DNA of 64,000 nucleotides from Xylaria sp. FL1777. Its lineage: Eukaryota > Ascomycota > Sordariomycetes > Xylariales > Xylariaceae. Shown one piece after another: positions 10,220 to 21,928 of the stretch (positions are counted from its first letter, which is position 1; the number at the start of each line of letters is the position of its first letter). A program made the translations under genes and the position numbers. The stretch lies in the NCBI GenBank assembly GCA_022578965.1, contig MU400543.1, positions 62,001 through 126,000 of the forward strand, read 5' to 3'. The notes beneath the pieces are model-generated. The model saw only the letters and a list, made by a program, of their open reading frames with translations, did no database searches and was not told where the DNA came from.

Positions 10220-11170
10220 AGCTTTGATTTATCTCGATTGATGCCTCGTTAGTCGAATCGGTTGTACAAATTGCTTAAGTACTCGAGCATCAGCGCCTCA
10301 TGTTTATAAGTATGGGCCCCTGCGATGAGCGCCTTGTCTACTATATGATATTCGCTAATATTATCCTCTCATAAGTCACCTATAACTAGTAGAGACCGAT
10401 CACGCCTTCTATTGAAGACTGGAGATTAGCCAATGTAGTTCCCTGTCCTTAACGTTACCGGCTTCTTAGAGATGCTATCATGAGCAATCACTTAATGCAG
10501 CTGAGGACAAAGCTTCTCAAATACAATGTTGTACTTGTGAGCCAGACTTTCATGCTTAAATTGCCAGTTATTCCCCGTTATCACTTATGTTGCACCGTCG
10601 ATACCGTTCAACACTTCATCTACAAAACCCCGGTGTGGCACTCATACGAAGGCAGCCATAGCAGTAACAAAACTCGGGAAGCTAGCAATGCTAGAAGCAA
10701 TTGGTAATGCACTATCCATAATAAATATGGCATATTAGTTCGGATTTCGGTCCCCCTATTATCTGACTCACAACTACTTAGGGTCGATCTCGGTTGTAAT
10801 TGCTAGTTTGCCCACTTTAAGGGAGAACATAGAATTAGGTCTTAAGGTGTTGCGGCATATCTAACTATAAGCTATACGATAGTTCAGCTGGTACTACAAG
10901 AATTGAACTACCTAGGTATGTAAGATTTCCTGATCAGGTAGTAGAGCACTTGTAAAGGTATACTCCCTGGCGAAGCCTCTATCTAAATCAAACTACGACA
11001 ACGGATTTTAACCGAGCAGTCTCCAACAAAGCTAGAGTATGAAATTAGGCTTCTATGCCATCAGGATTTGTCCGCTATAGTATGTATAAGTTATGATTAG
11101 TATTGCCGTGAGAAGTTCTAACTCGTTCGATAGCTCACCCTTGTCTATAAGCCGCTTCTTCGCCCTATAA
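10220..11170 (-). pseudogene. Decayed protein-like reading frames, minus strand
   Basis: Read on the minus strand, several segments look like protein but are broken by stops and frame changes. Examples are KALIAGAHTYKHEALMLEYL near 10270-10350, KHESLAHKYNIVFEKLCPQL near 10480-10550 and AKKRLIDKGELSNELELL near 11110-11170. Several stops are TAA where CAA (Gln) would fit, which is the change expected from CpA to TpA mutation. I could not identify the parent gene. The rest of 10044-12021 has no supportable gene. Because AT-rich sequence yields many chance peptides, this call is tentative. Confidence 0.35.
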
Positions 11171-12021
11171 CTGTAGCATCGTGACTAAAATAAGGTTCTT
11201 TAAATGCCACCTGGCAGGTCTTCCATTGGGGAATCTAGATGAATGGTTGCCTGATGTAAGATGCTGTGGCGGAACCGTAAGAATAATCAAGTCCCATCTC
11301 AGAGGCAGAAGGCAAAGAAGTATGAAGTATGTAGTAAACTAAGGACTATGAACGGTGAGCTGATATTACAACTTTCCTATATCTCTCGTGCCCCCTATCT
11401 TAGTGGTGATCTTAAGACTTGATTCATCCTATTCTGAGACTGGGTGGTCAATGGTAGAAATATCCTAACAAGTATGTGGGAATTTCTTCGTGTTCACCAA
11501 TACCCGCGCGGGAGTCACCCGGTTGCAGTTAAAACCTAGGTTAGCCACATTATGAGATTGGACCTCTAAAGAAAACACCGAAATTACCAGTGCCTTATTC
11601 TACACGGGGTTCGGGCGTAATGTTTATGATATTAGTGAGAGTGTGAAGACCACCTCTATTTTGCTGTGCCCGAGGAATATCCTCAATCGCTGTTAACCTT
11701 TCCCCATAGGAAGATTCTTGACCCAGCAACATAAACTTGGCCAATACGACTAAGTCCATGGGCAGATACATTCCAGATTCTAACTTATTACACGAACACA
11801 AGCATACTCAAGCCGGAGCTACTAGTAGTATCAATTCACAAGTCTATTTTACTATCTCATACACAGGCGTACTAGCCTCCCATGAACTGTTCTCTAAGCA
11901 ATGGGGTGGTAGGATGACAGACAGATGGAATGTACAGAGAGGATGCAAAAAGAGAAACACAACACATTGCTTTCCTCCCACTGAATAGAATTCTATGCAT
12001 CTATAGTGTATTATGTTGGAA

Positions 12022-14142
12022 TTACTCTACCTGCAAGCTCTGTAACCGAGCTTGTGTGGCAATGACCTGTTTCGCATGAATATCAATTTGCAGTCACCAG
12101 ATGAGGGAATTCAATTGAAGACTTACATCGAGCGCTTGCTGAACCTCCAACGCCTTACGCACCTCACCTAACCAATCTCGACTAAGAGTTTTAGCCCAGC
12201 CTTGTAAACTGTTCATCTCTCGTGCCGCGGCATCCAGGTTACCTTCCTCTAGGTAGGTTTGTGTACGAGTCAGAATACTCTCCACATCGTCGCCAGCCGC
12301 AAGACCCTGCTTTTTGAACATAACCTTGCTCAACACCCAGCTGGAGGCATGGCTAGCAACACCGGCGTCTTCGGGAAGAAGCGACGCTTTGCGAACTTCT
12401 GAAGCGACTCGGCGGAAACGGTCAATCAGCTGCGACGGGGTGGCGATGCCGCGCTGGTAAGCTGAAGGGTTGATCGAACCAATGGCGGCATTGACGACAG
12501 GATCGTCGGCAGCAATCTCCTTGAGAGCGACTAGTTCGCGGACAAACGGCCGCGGGTGCTCTACATCGTCGAGACTTGCACGCACCGCTTCAACAGCAAC
12601 ATGTAGTTGTTGAGTTCGGAGGTTGGTGTCGACAACGTCGTTCCAGCCCGTGGTGAGCTGCTCCAGCTCTTTGACGGCGGAACTCAGCTGGTCTAGCTTG
12701 CCAAGCCGGCCTTTGCGCTCCACCTCAACTTGACTCCGAACATCGTTTAGGAACTGGCGCTTGAGTTCTACTGCTTGTTCCAAGAGCTGGTTCCTTAGTT
12801 TCTCCTCGTTCACGCGTTTCTGCTGGTCGATCTCGGTCTGTAGCCTTGATTCGTAGGTGGCCTGGATACGCTTCATCTCTTCCTCGAAATCGGCTCTCCA
12901 TTGGCTCTCCTGAGCTGCCATGACCTTCTCAACGCGGCTGACAAGCTCGTTTGCTGCAGTTTCAAATTCCTGGACCTTGGATTCGACCTCGGCGGCGGCA
13001 TTTTTTTCGACAGCGGCCTTGATCTCTCGAATTTGAGAACCCACACGATTGAGTTTTGCCTTCGCCTGATGTATGGTAGAGGAGAAGCGTTCGTCGGCAT
13101 TGTCCGCGTTTACAACGGTGATGATGTCATTGAGCATCTTAACGAGCTCCTGGACCACGGGTTCATCGGCGTCCTTCACCTTGAAAGGGTCAATAGGGGC
13201 CAGTGGTGGGAATCGAGAAGGCTCGTCAACTTCGGGTGCCTTAAAATCAGAATTGCTGTTTTGAGCTTTGGGCTGCTTCTTGGCGACAACGGGCTCGGCA
13301 GTTGGTGGTGTACTGGGGTTTTGTGCGGTCTTGGGGGAGTCGGGGGCCGGCTTGGCCGCAGGTACAGGAGTGGGTTTCTTGTCGGAGGTGGCCTTCTTGC
13401 TGGCAGTAACGTCACTCATAGCACTCGACTGACGGCCCGCGGGCTCACTACTGTCGGCAACTCGCCACGAGGCACCGCTTTGCGGAGAGATCTTGACCTG
13501 CGCACCAGTATCTTTGTTTCGTAGGCTGCTCCCAACAGTGCCCGGGTACCGCTTACGGAACTCCAGCTCCTCAAAGTAGAGAACAGCCTGCTCGCCAAAC
13601 GGGACATACTCGGTGAAGAAATCGTGGAAATTGTCGCTAATTCGCGAGTACCATACACCACCACCGAAGGTTATTGCACCCAGCAGAGTGAGAGTGAACA
13701 CGAACCTGCGGAGACGGCGAAAGAATCCCCTTTTTTTGGCGGGTAGTGGTCTGGGGGGAGCTGGGGACACGATCTTGGGTTCGGTCTTGGGCGCTGGGGG
13801 CTCTTGAGGGACATTTTTGACGTCGATTGTCGACGAAACAATCTCGGCCTCGAGCTTAGGAACGACTGGCTCGCTCGCAGCGGCCGTGTTCGTCTCGCTT
13901 GCGGGGAGCTTCGGTGGTTTCGAGGAGTCGTTGAGAGAAGGCTTCTTATCGCTGGCGAAGCATCTCTGCACAGGAGATGGCGTCAGCGCTGTTCACATAC
14001 AAAGACCGTGTGCTGATACCAGACATACCCTCGCAGCTGCGCCAGTAGATCTCGTAATCGCGGGCTGCCATTGACGGGTGGCAGCGGCACCAATAGGCCG
14101 GCTGCCTACAGCCCGGACAGATCGCAACGAGTTGCGCAACAT
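12022..14142 (-). CDS. mic60: MICOS complex subunit MIC60 (mitofilin)
   Basis: MIC60 organises crista junctions in the mitochondrial inner membrane. I model exons 14142-14029, 13965-12127 and 12066-12022 on the minus strand, with introns GTATGT...TGCAG (63 bp) and GTAAGT...ACAG (60 bp); all phases are 0, giving 665 residues. The first exon encodes an Arg-rich presequence (MLRNSLRSVRAVGSRP) ending in RCFAS. A Pro/Lys/Ala-rich linker leads to one transmembrane helix near residues 122-143 (FTLTLLGAITFGGGVWY). A long charged coiled-coil region follows at about 310-480, then the conserved mitofilin C-terminal domain. The last exon supplies the ending VIATQARLQSLQVE; without it the unspliced frame would stop early in intron sequence. 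Confidence 0.93.
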
Positions 14143-15103
14143 GAGGGCATCGAACGGCCGTCAAGATGGCGTTGCGTGTTGGAAGGGGGGGTGAGGAAGC
14201 TCGGGTGATGGTAGGGTTGCGAGGTTCTGAGATTATGGAGACCTAGACTTGGAGACGTAAAAACCTCGGAAGCTTTTCTTAGCGTTGATCCGGGTCTGGT
14301 TTGAGCCAAGCCAAGCCAAGCCAAGCCTGAGCCAGCGAGCCAGCCAATGCTCGAACCCGGCCCAGCGGCGCTCATGAATGACCTCTGACGGCATCTTGTG
14401 GGTCAAGCTACGGGTACCTATTGCTGTACCGTATAGCACACTATGATAACTAAGGTACCTAAGTATGCCTACGTTAGGTGCTTACCTATGCAGTAAGTAG
14501 TATAGGTACCGGTATATCACTCTCTTAGGTAAGGTACTAGCATACATCAGTCCGAACTTGGAACAATTAGTACTCTATGGCATTATTACTTGTACTTGAC
14601 AACTCTTCGGCAGTCTGTAGCTGTATGCTCCCCGTCTGATATCTGATCGCGTCGCCTAGTCTAACTAACGACCATATGCGACCAATGGCCTACCTCACGA
14701 TCCCATCAAGAATCTCAAGTATTTAAAATAAAAGCAAGACAAAAAATTAGGAAGACAGAACAAAACTAAAACGATAACCCCGTGATGCCGTCCTGCCGAG
14801 AGACCCCCAATGGAATGAATATACATCATATTTGCAATTACTCTCTCATACTCTTCACCGTTGAAATACCAATCTCCACTCATGCACAGCCCACGCACCA
14901 ACCTCACGTCTCAGTGGTTCATCGCGTGCATAGTCTTGGAAGTTGCTGTCGACATCTCTCTGTTCCAGGATGGCAGAGCTAGCAGTTCGGCAAGCGATAT
15001 ATGAAGTGTGCGCTGTATAAGTAGCATAGATCCTACGGTATCGAGACCCTCGTCCCTTCACCATCGTAGCCCAAAATGCTGCAATGCTTGAGAGGAAACG
15101 CTT

Positions 15104-16016
15104 CTAGCAGCTGCAAGGTCCTCCTGCCTGTGTGTCCCTGCCTTCAACTGGTCCTAGGCTAACGCCGCCTGGTCGTTGGCCAGGTCGGGTGTGACGGGGA
15201 CCAACCTGGTCGAGAGGAAGCTTCTTCGCGATAGCAGTGAACAGTTCTTGCACGTTTTCCGCCGTCTTGGCCGAGGTTTCGAAAAACAATAGGCCGGCTT
15301 CGTTGGCATATGCTTCCGCTTCCGCCGTCGGCACTGCGCGCTTGTCGGGTTGCTCGTTTACCAAATCCAACTTGTTACCAGCGAGAGCAATGATGATGTT
15401 CTCATTTGCTTGTCGTTGCAGCTCCTTCACCCACGCCTTTGCCTTGTCTAGAGATGTCTGTGATCGGCCGCGGTCAGTCAAGTCATAGCATCCATGCGGC
15501 AGCGTGGTAAACTACGTACGGATTGGGTGATATCGTAAACAACTACGGCACAGTTCGCATTTCGGTAGTACATGGGCGCCAACGACTTATATCTCTCCTG
15601 GCCGGCAGTATCCCAGATCTCAAACTTGACAGTGGTGTTTTCGTCGAGGGATATGGTCTGTGTGAGAAAGGCGGCGCCGATGGTTGATTCTCTGTACGAG
15701 TCAAATTGATCCTGGCCGAGTATAAGCAACAAGACTTCGTCGAGGGAAATGTAGAGGGGGTCTGCGAAGTACCTTAACGAATCTTAGCACTATCGAGCTC
15801 TAATCCAAGCAAGTCAGCTTCATCGGTATTCTCAATGAACATCAATGACGATATCGGTCCGTTACCTTTCCTACGGCAGATTCTCCTATGCGTGCGTCAG
15901 TGTTGGCCAGAATTACACAGCCGGCGGGAATTAAGCTTACCTAGCAAGACCAACTTGAATTGTGCAAAGCGAGTGTTCAAGCCGCGGCCTACGGCAGGCC
16001 CTGCCCGAGAAGCCAT
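15104..16016 (-). CDS. ypt5: Rab5-type small GTPase (Ypt5/Vps21)
   Basis: Rab5 GTPases direct early endosome fusion. I model five exons on the minus strand: 16016-15941, 15885-15866, 15799-15773, 15711-15520 and 15457-15104, giving 222 residues. Two exons are only 20 and 27 bp and encode the P-loop region. All G motifs are present: GESAVGKSS, the effector STIGAAF (the Rab5-specific switch I), [13 protein letters not shown] and ETSAK. The protein ends in CSC, a double-cysteine geranylgeranylation signal. [13 protein letters not shown] is the Rab5 switch II signature. The four introns (55, 66, 61 and 62 bp) have GTAAGC, GTAACG, GTACTT and GTACGT donors. The gene is divergent from SAC1 across about 1 kb. 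Confidence 0.95.
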
Positions 16017-17047
16017 TGCAAGAGGATCTGTGATGCGGGTAGCCAAGGAGGGCGCAGATGATCGCTGCGCGGGTGTTGCGGATCGAGAGACAAAGGAGGC
16101 CGATTGGGGGGCGCACGGCGTATCTTATCGGAACGGAGCTCGGTGTATGCAGACTTCGCTGGAGTACCGTAGGGTGAAGAGCGTGGGAGCTGCAGAGGGC
16201 GAGGCGACAAGATGAGGTACGCGGGTGGTGACAGGGTGTCGTTGTAGTGGAAGCGAACACTTGGTGGTGATGAGGGAGACGGCCACTGCCTAGACAGACG
16301 TTCGATGGATGAAGTCAGGTGGAAGCTTGATGGTCCCAGTGTGAGCTGAGTAAGTAGTACATGGCAGTGGGTGGTGAGTGGCTGAGCCTCTAGAATTGGC
16401 GCTGGGAAACCGGGGCCATTAGGCTGCTATAGCTGGCTGTCAATTGTCTCCAGGGCGCTGTCCTAAGCCTGGCTGGGGCAGAGTCCGCTGTACACCGTAG
16501 ATAAGAATCATAAGTACTGTATGCGCACTGTACATAGGACATCTGCCTGCCTACGCACAGATACAGATTACAGATTGCAGATTAGGTGTGATCGCATCCG
16601 CAAGTGGGGTTTAGAAAGGGACCAACCACCTGGCATGTGAATACCTGAAATACCTACTTCTCTGTAGTAAGTTGGTACGTATCAATTACTCCCTACATAC
16701 CTACCCAAGGTAGCTACCATGTAGACACATATGCATGCTTACACATGTGTCACTGCCCCTTGTATATTGCCTATAGGAATATATACGACAGGACTTCCAA
16801 CCTATTCGTTTCTATCAGCTGAACACAAATGCTGTGCCTCAAACACCAGATCACCCATAATCCACAATCACCCGGCCCAAGTCATCAAGACAGCTCGCGA
16901 CCGATATCATCTCCCAAGGCTTCCCGGCCAGCACGCGCCTGAATTGTGTCGACAACTAACAGCCGACCAGCTGAACTGACCAAGAGCCGGCCTCGCTCGC
17001 CGTCTAGTAACGAAAGTGCGCTCTGCCGCGGCCTCTCCTGGCCCATC
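16017..17047. promoter_or_regulatory. Divergent intergenic region between Rab5 and SAC1 genes
   Basis: The two genes are transcribed away from each other, so this 1.03 kb segment should contain both promoters. It has no coding signal of its own. A repeated ACAGATTACAGATTGCAGATTA stretch lies near 16560-16583. No TATA box or named operator could be assigned. Confidence 0.5.
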
Positions 17048-19286
17048 ATGACGCTTCCCTACCGGGACATCAATGTCCGCGTTGCCGCCGAGTCCTACAC
17101 CTTCACCTCGCCCTCGTCGCCCAATGCTCCAGCTCTGGTCATCGATCGGCCCACGGGCGATGTCCGTCTGAGCGAGACTGCCTCTGCGACCGTTAAACGT
17201 GTCGCTCGTGTCTCGAGCGTAGCCGGCATCCTCGGCATCATTCGACTGAGGCTAGGTAAGCATTCCCACAATACGGCATGACGGTTAGGGCTGACCGGTT
17301 CGCGACAGACAAGTATGTCATCGTAATCACGAAAGCCCAACCCGTGGGCCGTCTCAAGGGACACATGGTGTACAAGGTTGTCTCAACCGACTTCCTACCA
17401 ATGCGAGAACGTCAGATTCGCGACCCTGATGAAGACCAGTTCCTATTTCTCCTGAAATCCTTCATCATGACCGGCCCTATGTACTTCTCCTATTCGATTG
17501 ATCTTACCAACAACTTCCAAAGGCAGGCATCTAGCGACAGTTCTGCTCCTCTCTGGATGCGGGCCGACGATCGCTTCTTTTGGAACAGGTTCGTCCAGAG
17601 CGATCTAATTGACTTCCGAAGGAGTGGAAGTCGGTCCCAGCAAGGCCCGCAGCCAGCCGCCGACCCGTTCATCCTACCATTGATATGGGGCACCTTAGAA
17701 ATACGGCCGACCAAGTTCAAGGGCACCCCCCTGACCATTGTTCTTATCACTAGAAAGTCGAGGTACCGTGCTGGAACCAGATACTTCACCCGAGGTCTGG
17801 ACGAAGAAGGGCACGCCGCCAATTACAATGAGACAGAGCAAGTTGTCGTGTTGAACGACACAGGTGGTGGCCTGGGGGGCTACGCAGGGAGCACCGATAT
17901 GCAAAGTGGCAAGTTCGGGGCTTCTGATGGCCGAGAAATGCAGGTCATGTCCTACACCCAAACCCGAGGAAGTGTGCCCGTCTACTGGTCCGAGATCAAT
18001 GTTCTCAAGTATACTCCAAAACTGCAGGTTCGCGGCATTGAAACCGCCTTCTCTGCCGCCAAGAAACATTTTGACGAGCAAATCCGCATATATGGTGACA
18101 ATTACCTCGTCAATCTAGTCAATCAAAAGGGCCGTGAAAAGCGCGTGAAGGAGGCTTATGAACAAATGGTTGAAATGCTTCTAAGCTCCAAGAAAGAAAC
18201 AGTCGATAAAGACCTCATCACCGACGAGAAATTCCGTGTCGTCGAACCCGACACTCACAAGCAAGGATTTGACCGCTTGCACTATGTCTACTTCGACTTC
18301 CACCACGAGACCAAGGGACTCCAGATGCACCGCGCCATGATGCTCGTTGATAGGTTACATGATGCATTGATAACCCAGCAGTATTTCCGAGGCGTCGATA
18401 TGCCAGCTAACGGCGGGTTGGAGACGAGAAACTTCCAAACCAGTGTTGTACGAACAAACTGCATGGATTCACTGGATCGGACCAATGTAGTTCAGAGCAT
18501 GCTTGCCAGGTGGACTTTGGATCGCATCTTCGTGGATGTGGGCCTACTTCAACGAGGCGAGACTTTTGCCACGGCGGACCCAGCCTTCGAACTCCTATTT
18601 CGGAATCTATGGGCGGACAACGCCGACACAGTATCCAAGGCATATGCCGGCACGGGCGCTATGAAAACAGACCTTACGCGCTTGGGCAAGCGTACCAAAC
18701 AGGGTACTTTGCAAGACGGAAATATCGCCGTGACTCGATACTATCTAAATAACTTCCGAGACGGACCGCGGCAAGATGCCTACGACCTGTTTTTAGGCGC
18801 ATATGAGCCCAGCACAGCTAATATCGGTTCGTCGCTTGTATTTGCCGACCGCAGGCCTATCCTAATCCAGAGTATTCCCTACGTCCTTGCTTTCAGCATA
18901 TTCTTCGTATTTCTGGGATTGTTCAGCAAACGCTTGCCGGATACCGCTGTCCTACCCATGCGTTTGTTCATATTTTTCTGGCTAGTGGTGGGTAGCTGGT
19001 GTCTGAACTTTATCATTCAAAACGGCATGCTATTTGTAAGTACTGAAGATTGATCATCCCTTGATGGACAGTAGCTTTTACATAGCAAAAGCACATACAC
19101 TAATACTGGTCTCAGGTAAATTGGCCGAAGCTCAATCCTCGGCCATGGGCTATAGAGGGTTATCAGGAGACGATCGGAAAAATCAGGAAAGGCAAGGTGA
19201 TAGGCCCTTTCGTGGCAAGACATGAGCGTGGACTGAGCACGGCAAGATATCTCAATGCGGAGGAGGGAAAGAAGAGAATTGAATAA
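17048..19286 (+). CDS. sac1: Phosphoinositide phosphatase SAC1
   Basis: SAC1 dephosphorylates PI4P (and PI3P) at the ER and Golgi. I model exons 17048-17255, 17309-19035 and 19116-19286 with introns GTAAGC...GACAG (53 bp) and GTAAGT...CTCAG (80 bp), giving 701 residues. The catalytic CX5R(T/S) P-loop is NCMDSLDRTN with Cys at about residue 454. It is preceded by the conserved RTNC context and by the SAC domain blocks (IPLIWGTLEI-like PLIWGTLEIRPT, YFDFHHE). Two transmembrane segments lie near the C-terminus (SIPYVLAFSIFFVFLGLF and RLFIFFWLVVGSWCLNFII). The last exon begins VNWPKLNPRPWA, which continues the family's C-terminal pattern; reading through the second intron would lose it. Confidence 0.95.
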
Positions 19287-19627
19287 TCTGCTGAGGTAGG
19301 TAATGTTTTTTGAGCACTGAACCGCTGACAACTGTTTTTACTCTTTTTTCAACCGGTCAGGGCTCCATTCTTGCACATCGTATGTGGGAAAGAGGATTCC
19401 ATATTCACTTGTGACTAGGGCTTTGTAGAGATAGATTGTTTTAGATATTATAATCACCCAGACCTATAATTAACTAAATATTGTCTGATACGGCTAATAA
19501 CAACGCATAATACCACACTTTCACGAGTGTTTTCCTTTCCTCTTTCTTAAAAAAAAATAAGGAAAAAAGGTTTCGTATTCGTATAGTGCGTTAAGGGGGG
19601 TTGAAAATAGAACAAAAATTCATCAAC

Positions 19628-19708
19628 TCTCGATCGGGGAATCGAACCCCGGCCACCTGCGAGCTGTCCAATGACAAGCAGGTATCCTTACCACTAGACC
19701 AATCGAGA
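19628..19708 (-). tRNA. tRNA-Asp (GUC) with a 10 nt intron
   Basis: On the minus strand an 81 nt sequence folds as a cloverleaf. The acceptor arm TCTCGAT pairs perfectly with ATCGAGA. The T arm is CCGGGGTTCGATTCCCCG. The anticodon stem CCTGC pairs with GCAGG. The anticodon loop reads TTGTCA, then 10 extra bases (TTGGACAGCT), then C. Removing those ten bases leaves a 71 nt tRNA with loop TTGTCAC and anticodon GTC at plus positions 19675-19673. The insertion lies one base 3' of the anticodon, the canonical nuclear tRNA intron site. The anticodon assignment rests on this splice position. Confidence 0.88.
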
Positions 19709-20059
19709 TCAAGACGCCAATTAACGCTTAACCAAGCTGGAGCTGATTGCTGCACAGTCCAGATTTCACGATAACTTATAATTCGTGCTTCTACTTACCT
19801 AGTACATCAGGTAACTACTTTACTCCTTTATAACGTTGCATCTGTTAATGTTTTTATGGAGCGGTTAAAAGAGACATCTGCTAATTTAATAGTTAGTTAC
19901 TTTATCCTAGTAGCGAGTCATAAGTTTCAGAAAGTAGGTACTTAACTCTTCATTTTAACTAGAAGGGCCTTAAGCTTCTAAGACAGGCCAAAGAAAGAAA
20001 TCAACTCCGAGGACTTAACATGGTGGCGTTGTGGACCTTCGACTCTCAATTATAATATT

Positions 20060-20257
20060 TATAGTGACGTATAACCCCCTAGATTCTAGGTATATGATGG
20101 GCTTGGTGTATATATATGGGATATTCTCACCAACTGCTATAAGGAAGCCCTAGGGGCCAATTAACCAACCTACACACCCATATATGGCTATTGACCCCTT
20201 TCTACCCACTTGACTGCGTAGGGCTATCTCTTCACTCCGGGACAATACCCTCTGACA
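20060..20257 (+). repeat. Left terminal inverted repeat of the 1.1 kb element
   Basis: This arm matches the right arm in reverse complement from the outermost TATAGTGAC to an inner CTCTGACA. Similarity is strongest over about 20098-20200 and continues inward through GGGCTATCT and TTCACT. Confidence 0.8.
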
Positions 20258-20983
20258 TTTCTTTTCCATGGACATCCCTATGAAATATTTTAGGGCCTTC
20301 TAAGCTTGGCAGGGATACCCAGCCGTAGTTACCACCTGTGGCTACCCCTACAGGGTTATACGTAGAGAAAATATTGACTAGTCGTTCCCAATGCGGAAGC
20401 ATGGAACTGAGAGGTTTCCCTTGTGTGTATATCCTAGGATATAACTCTCTCGGGCTGGGAGCGCGGCCATGCCAGACCCTTCGCAGTCTATCTCGTTCTT
20501 TCTTTCGTATGCTTTCAATCTATATTAACGCAGTGCCTTTCCGTAGTCGCAGTAGGTTTATGAGAACGACTAATTGGCGGACGGTGTCATCCGTAGGGTT
20601 GTGTGTAGATTTCCTGCTACACATAGCCAGGTCACCCAGCGCAAAACCGAATGCACGAAGCATGTCGCGTAAGCCGCACGTAGTCTTCGTTTTGAAGATT
20701 CCCATGACAACTTCTTGCAAGTCAACCCATGACGAGAAGAACGGAAAGATCTAGCAGAGGTGCGACGCAATTGTCGTAAACTCAAAGACCAGATCGAATC
20801 CCACTGGAACTAAAGGCGTGTCGCAATGCTGCCTCAGTCTATGTGCCTGTACATGTCTAGAAGAGCGTTTTTTTCACATGACCTTTGAGAGTTAAGTTTT
20901 TTAATACTGACATCCTAACAAGCCGGAGTTTATCCTCTTGTCTTACGGCTTCCACTGGGGGGATGAAGGTATGTTCATATATT

Positions 20984-21181
20984 TGTCAGAGAGGGTTATC
21001 CGGCAGTGAATAGATAGCCCTAGCAGTCACATAGTAGGTAGGAAAGGAGTCAGTAGCCATATATGGATGTGTAGGTTGGTTAACTGGTCCCTAGGGCTTC
21101 CTAATAGCAGTTGGTGAGAATGTCCCATATATACACACCAGGCCCACTATATAGACCATAGGGGTCTATATGTGACTATAT
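20984..21181 (-). repeat. Right terminal inverted repeat of the 1.1 kb element
   Basis: This is the reverse-complement partner of 20060-20257. Its inner end is TGTCAGAG and its outer end GTGACTATA. Differences from the left arm are mostly transitions plus a few indels. Confidence 0.8.
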
Positions 21182-21182
21182 C

Positions 21183-21928
21183 ACCTGACAAGAACTTAGA
21201 GGGGAAATATGGAATGCGTTCTCGAGATATGATCCTTAGTGAAAGACGTATGAAAAGAGAAGCAGCTTCAGATCAATCGAACATCGACTACCATTGAAAC
21301 TATTGTACGTGAGGTCGAATACATGGAGCAAAACGTTGCACGCCGATATGTAAGTATTTGACCCGATACATTCCCGAGTGGTAGCTAGGTAACACGAGAC
21401 TAGGGATGCTCTTTATACACTAAACTTAATGACAAACTTAACAGTCCTCGAAGGGAATTTAATCGGCTCCCTAACGACCTAGGCGAAGAGTGAGAAACCA
21501 GGAAAGAGGAATTCAATGAAGTCTTAACTGAAGAAGTGCAGATACGCTCGAAGTCTGGACCGAATGGAATCGAATACCCAATTAAATAGAGAATTTATCT
21601 ACAGTCAGGTAAATTGTTGACAGTCACATCGCAGAGCTACCGTGGACACGAAGCAGTTTTCTCTCGCTTTCTATCTTGGATTTTCTCACGACGTTAGCCA
21701 GGCAACGATAAAGTCTTATATTTGACCCAGTTGACTAATTTTCTGCTGGCTACTAGAGCTGATACAAGGAGAGTTCGTGCAGTTCGGCATTTTCTGGAGG
21801 AGTTTAGTCGGACGGCAGAAAATACCTACCTTGAGAGAAACAAATTTTACTGTTTGTCGTAATTCCCGAAATCCAAGGTCATGTCATGGCTTGTGGAACT
21901 ATTCGTTGGGAATGATAAGACATTCTAG
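21183..21928 (+). pseudogene. Decayed reading frame adjoining the TIR element
   Basis: Starting immediately after the right inverted repeat, one frame shows Glu/Arg/Lys-rich protein-like stretches (TTIETIVREVEYMEQNVARR, EEFNEVLTEEVQIRSKSG, VRHFLEEFSRTAENTYLER) for about 740 bp. It is interrupted by about ten stops, several of which are TGA, TAG or TAA that could derive from CGA, CAG or CAA. I do not recognise the parent protein. The density of stops is not far below what chance would give, so the composition of the open stretches is the main support. The interval up to 23397 otherwise holds nothing I can call. Confidence 0.3.

Larger units (their letters stand above)
20060..21181. mobile_element. 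1.1 kb element with about 200 bp terminal inverted repeats (non-autonomous DNA transposon candidate)
   Basis: The left end (20060-20257) and the reverse complement of the right end (20984-21181) align along nearly their whole length with a few substitutions and small indels. Shared landmarks include TGGGATATTCTCACC/TGGGACATTCTCACC, GGAAGCCCTAGGG, TTAACCAACCTACACA and CCATATATGGCTA. The outer termini read TATAGTGAC and GTGACTATA, so a TA target duplication (Tc1/mariner style) is possible. The roughly 720 bp interior has no long ORF; short frames such as LAEVRRNCRKLKDQIESHWN near 20745-20810 look protein-like but are broken. No transposase was recognised, so it is probably a non-autonomous or decayed copy. 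It could also be an unusually long foldback. Confidence 0.75.
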
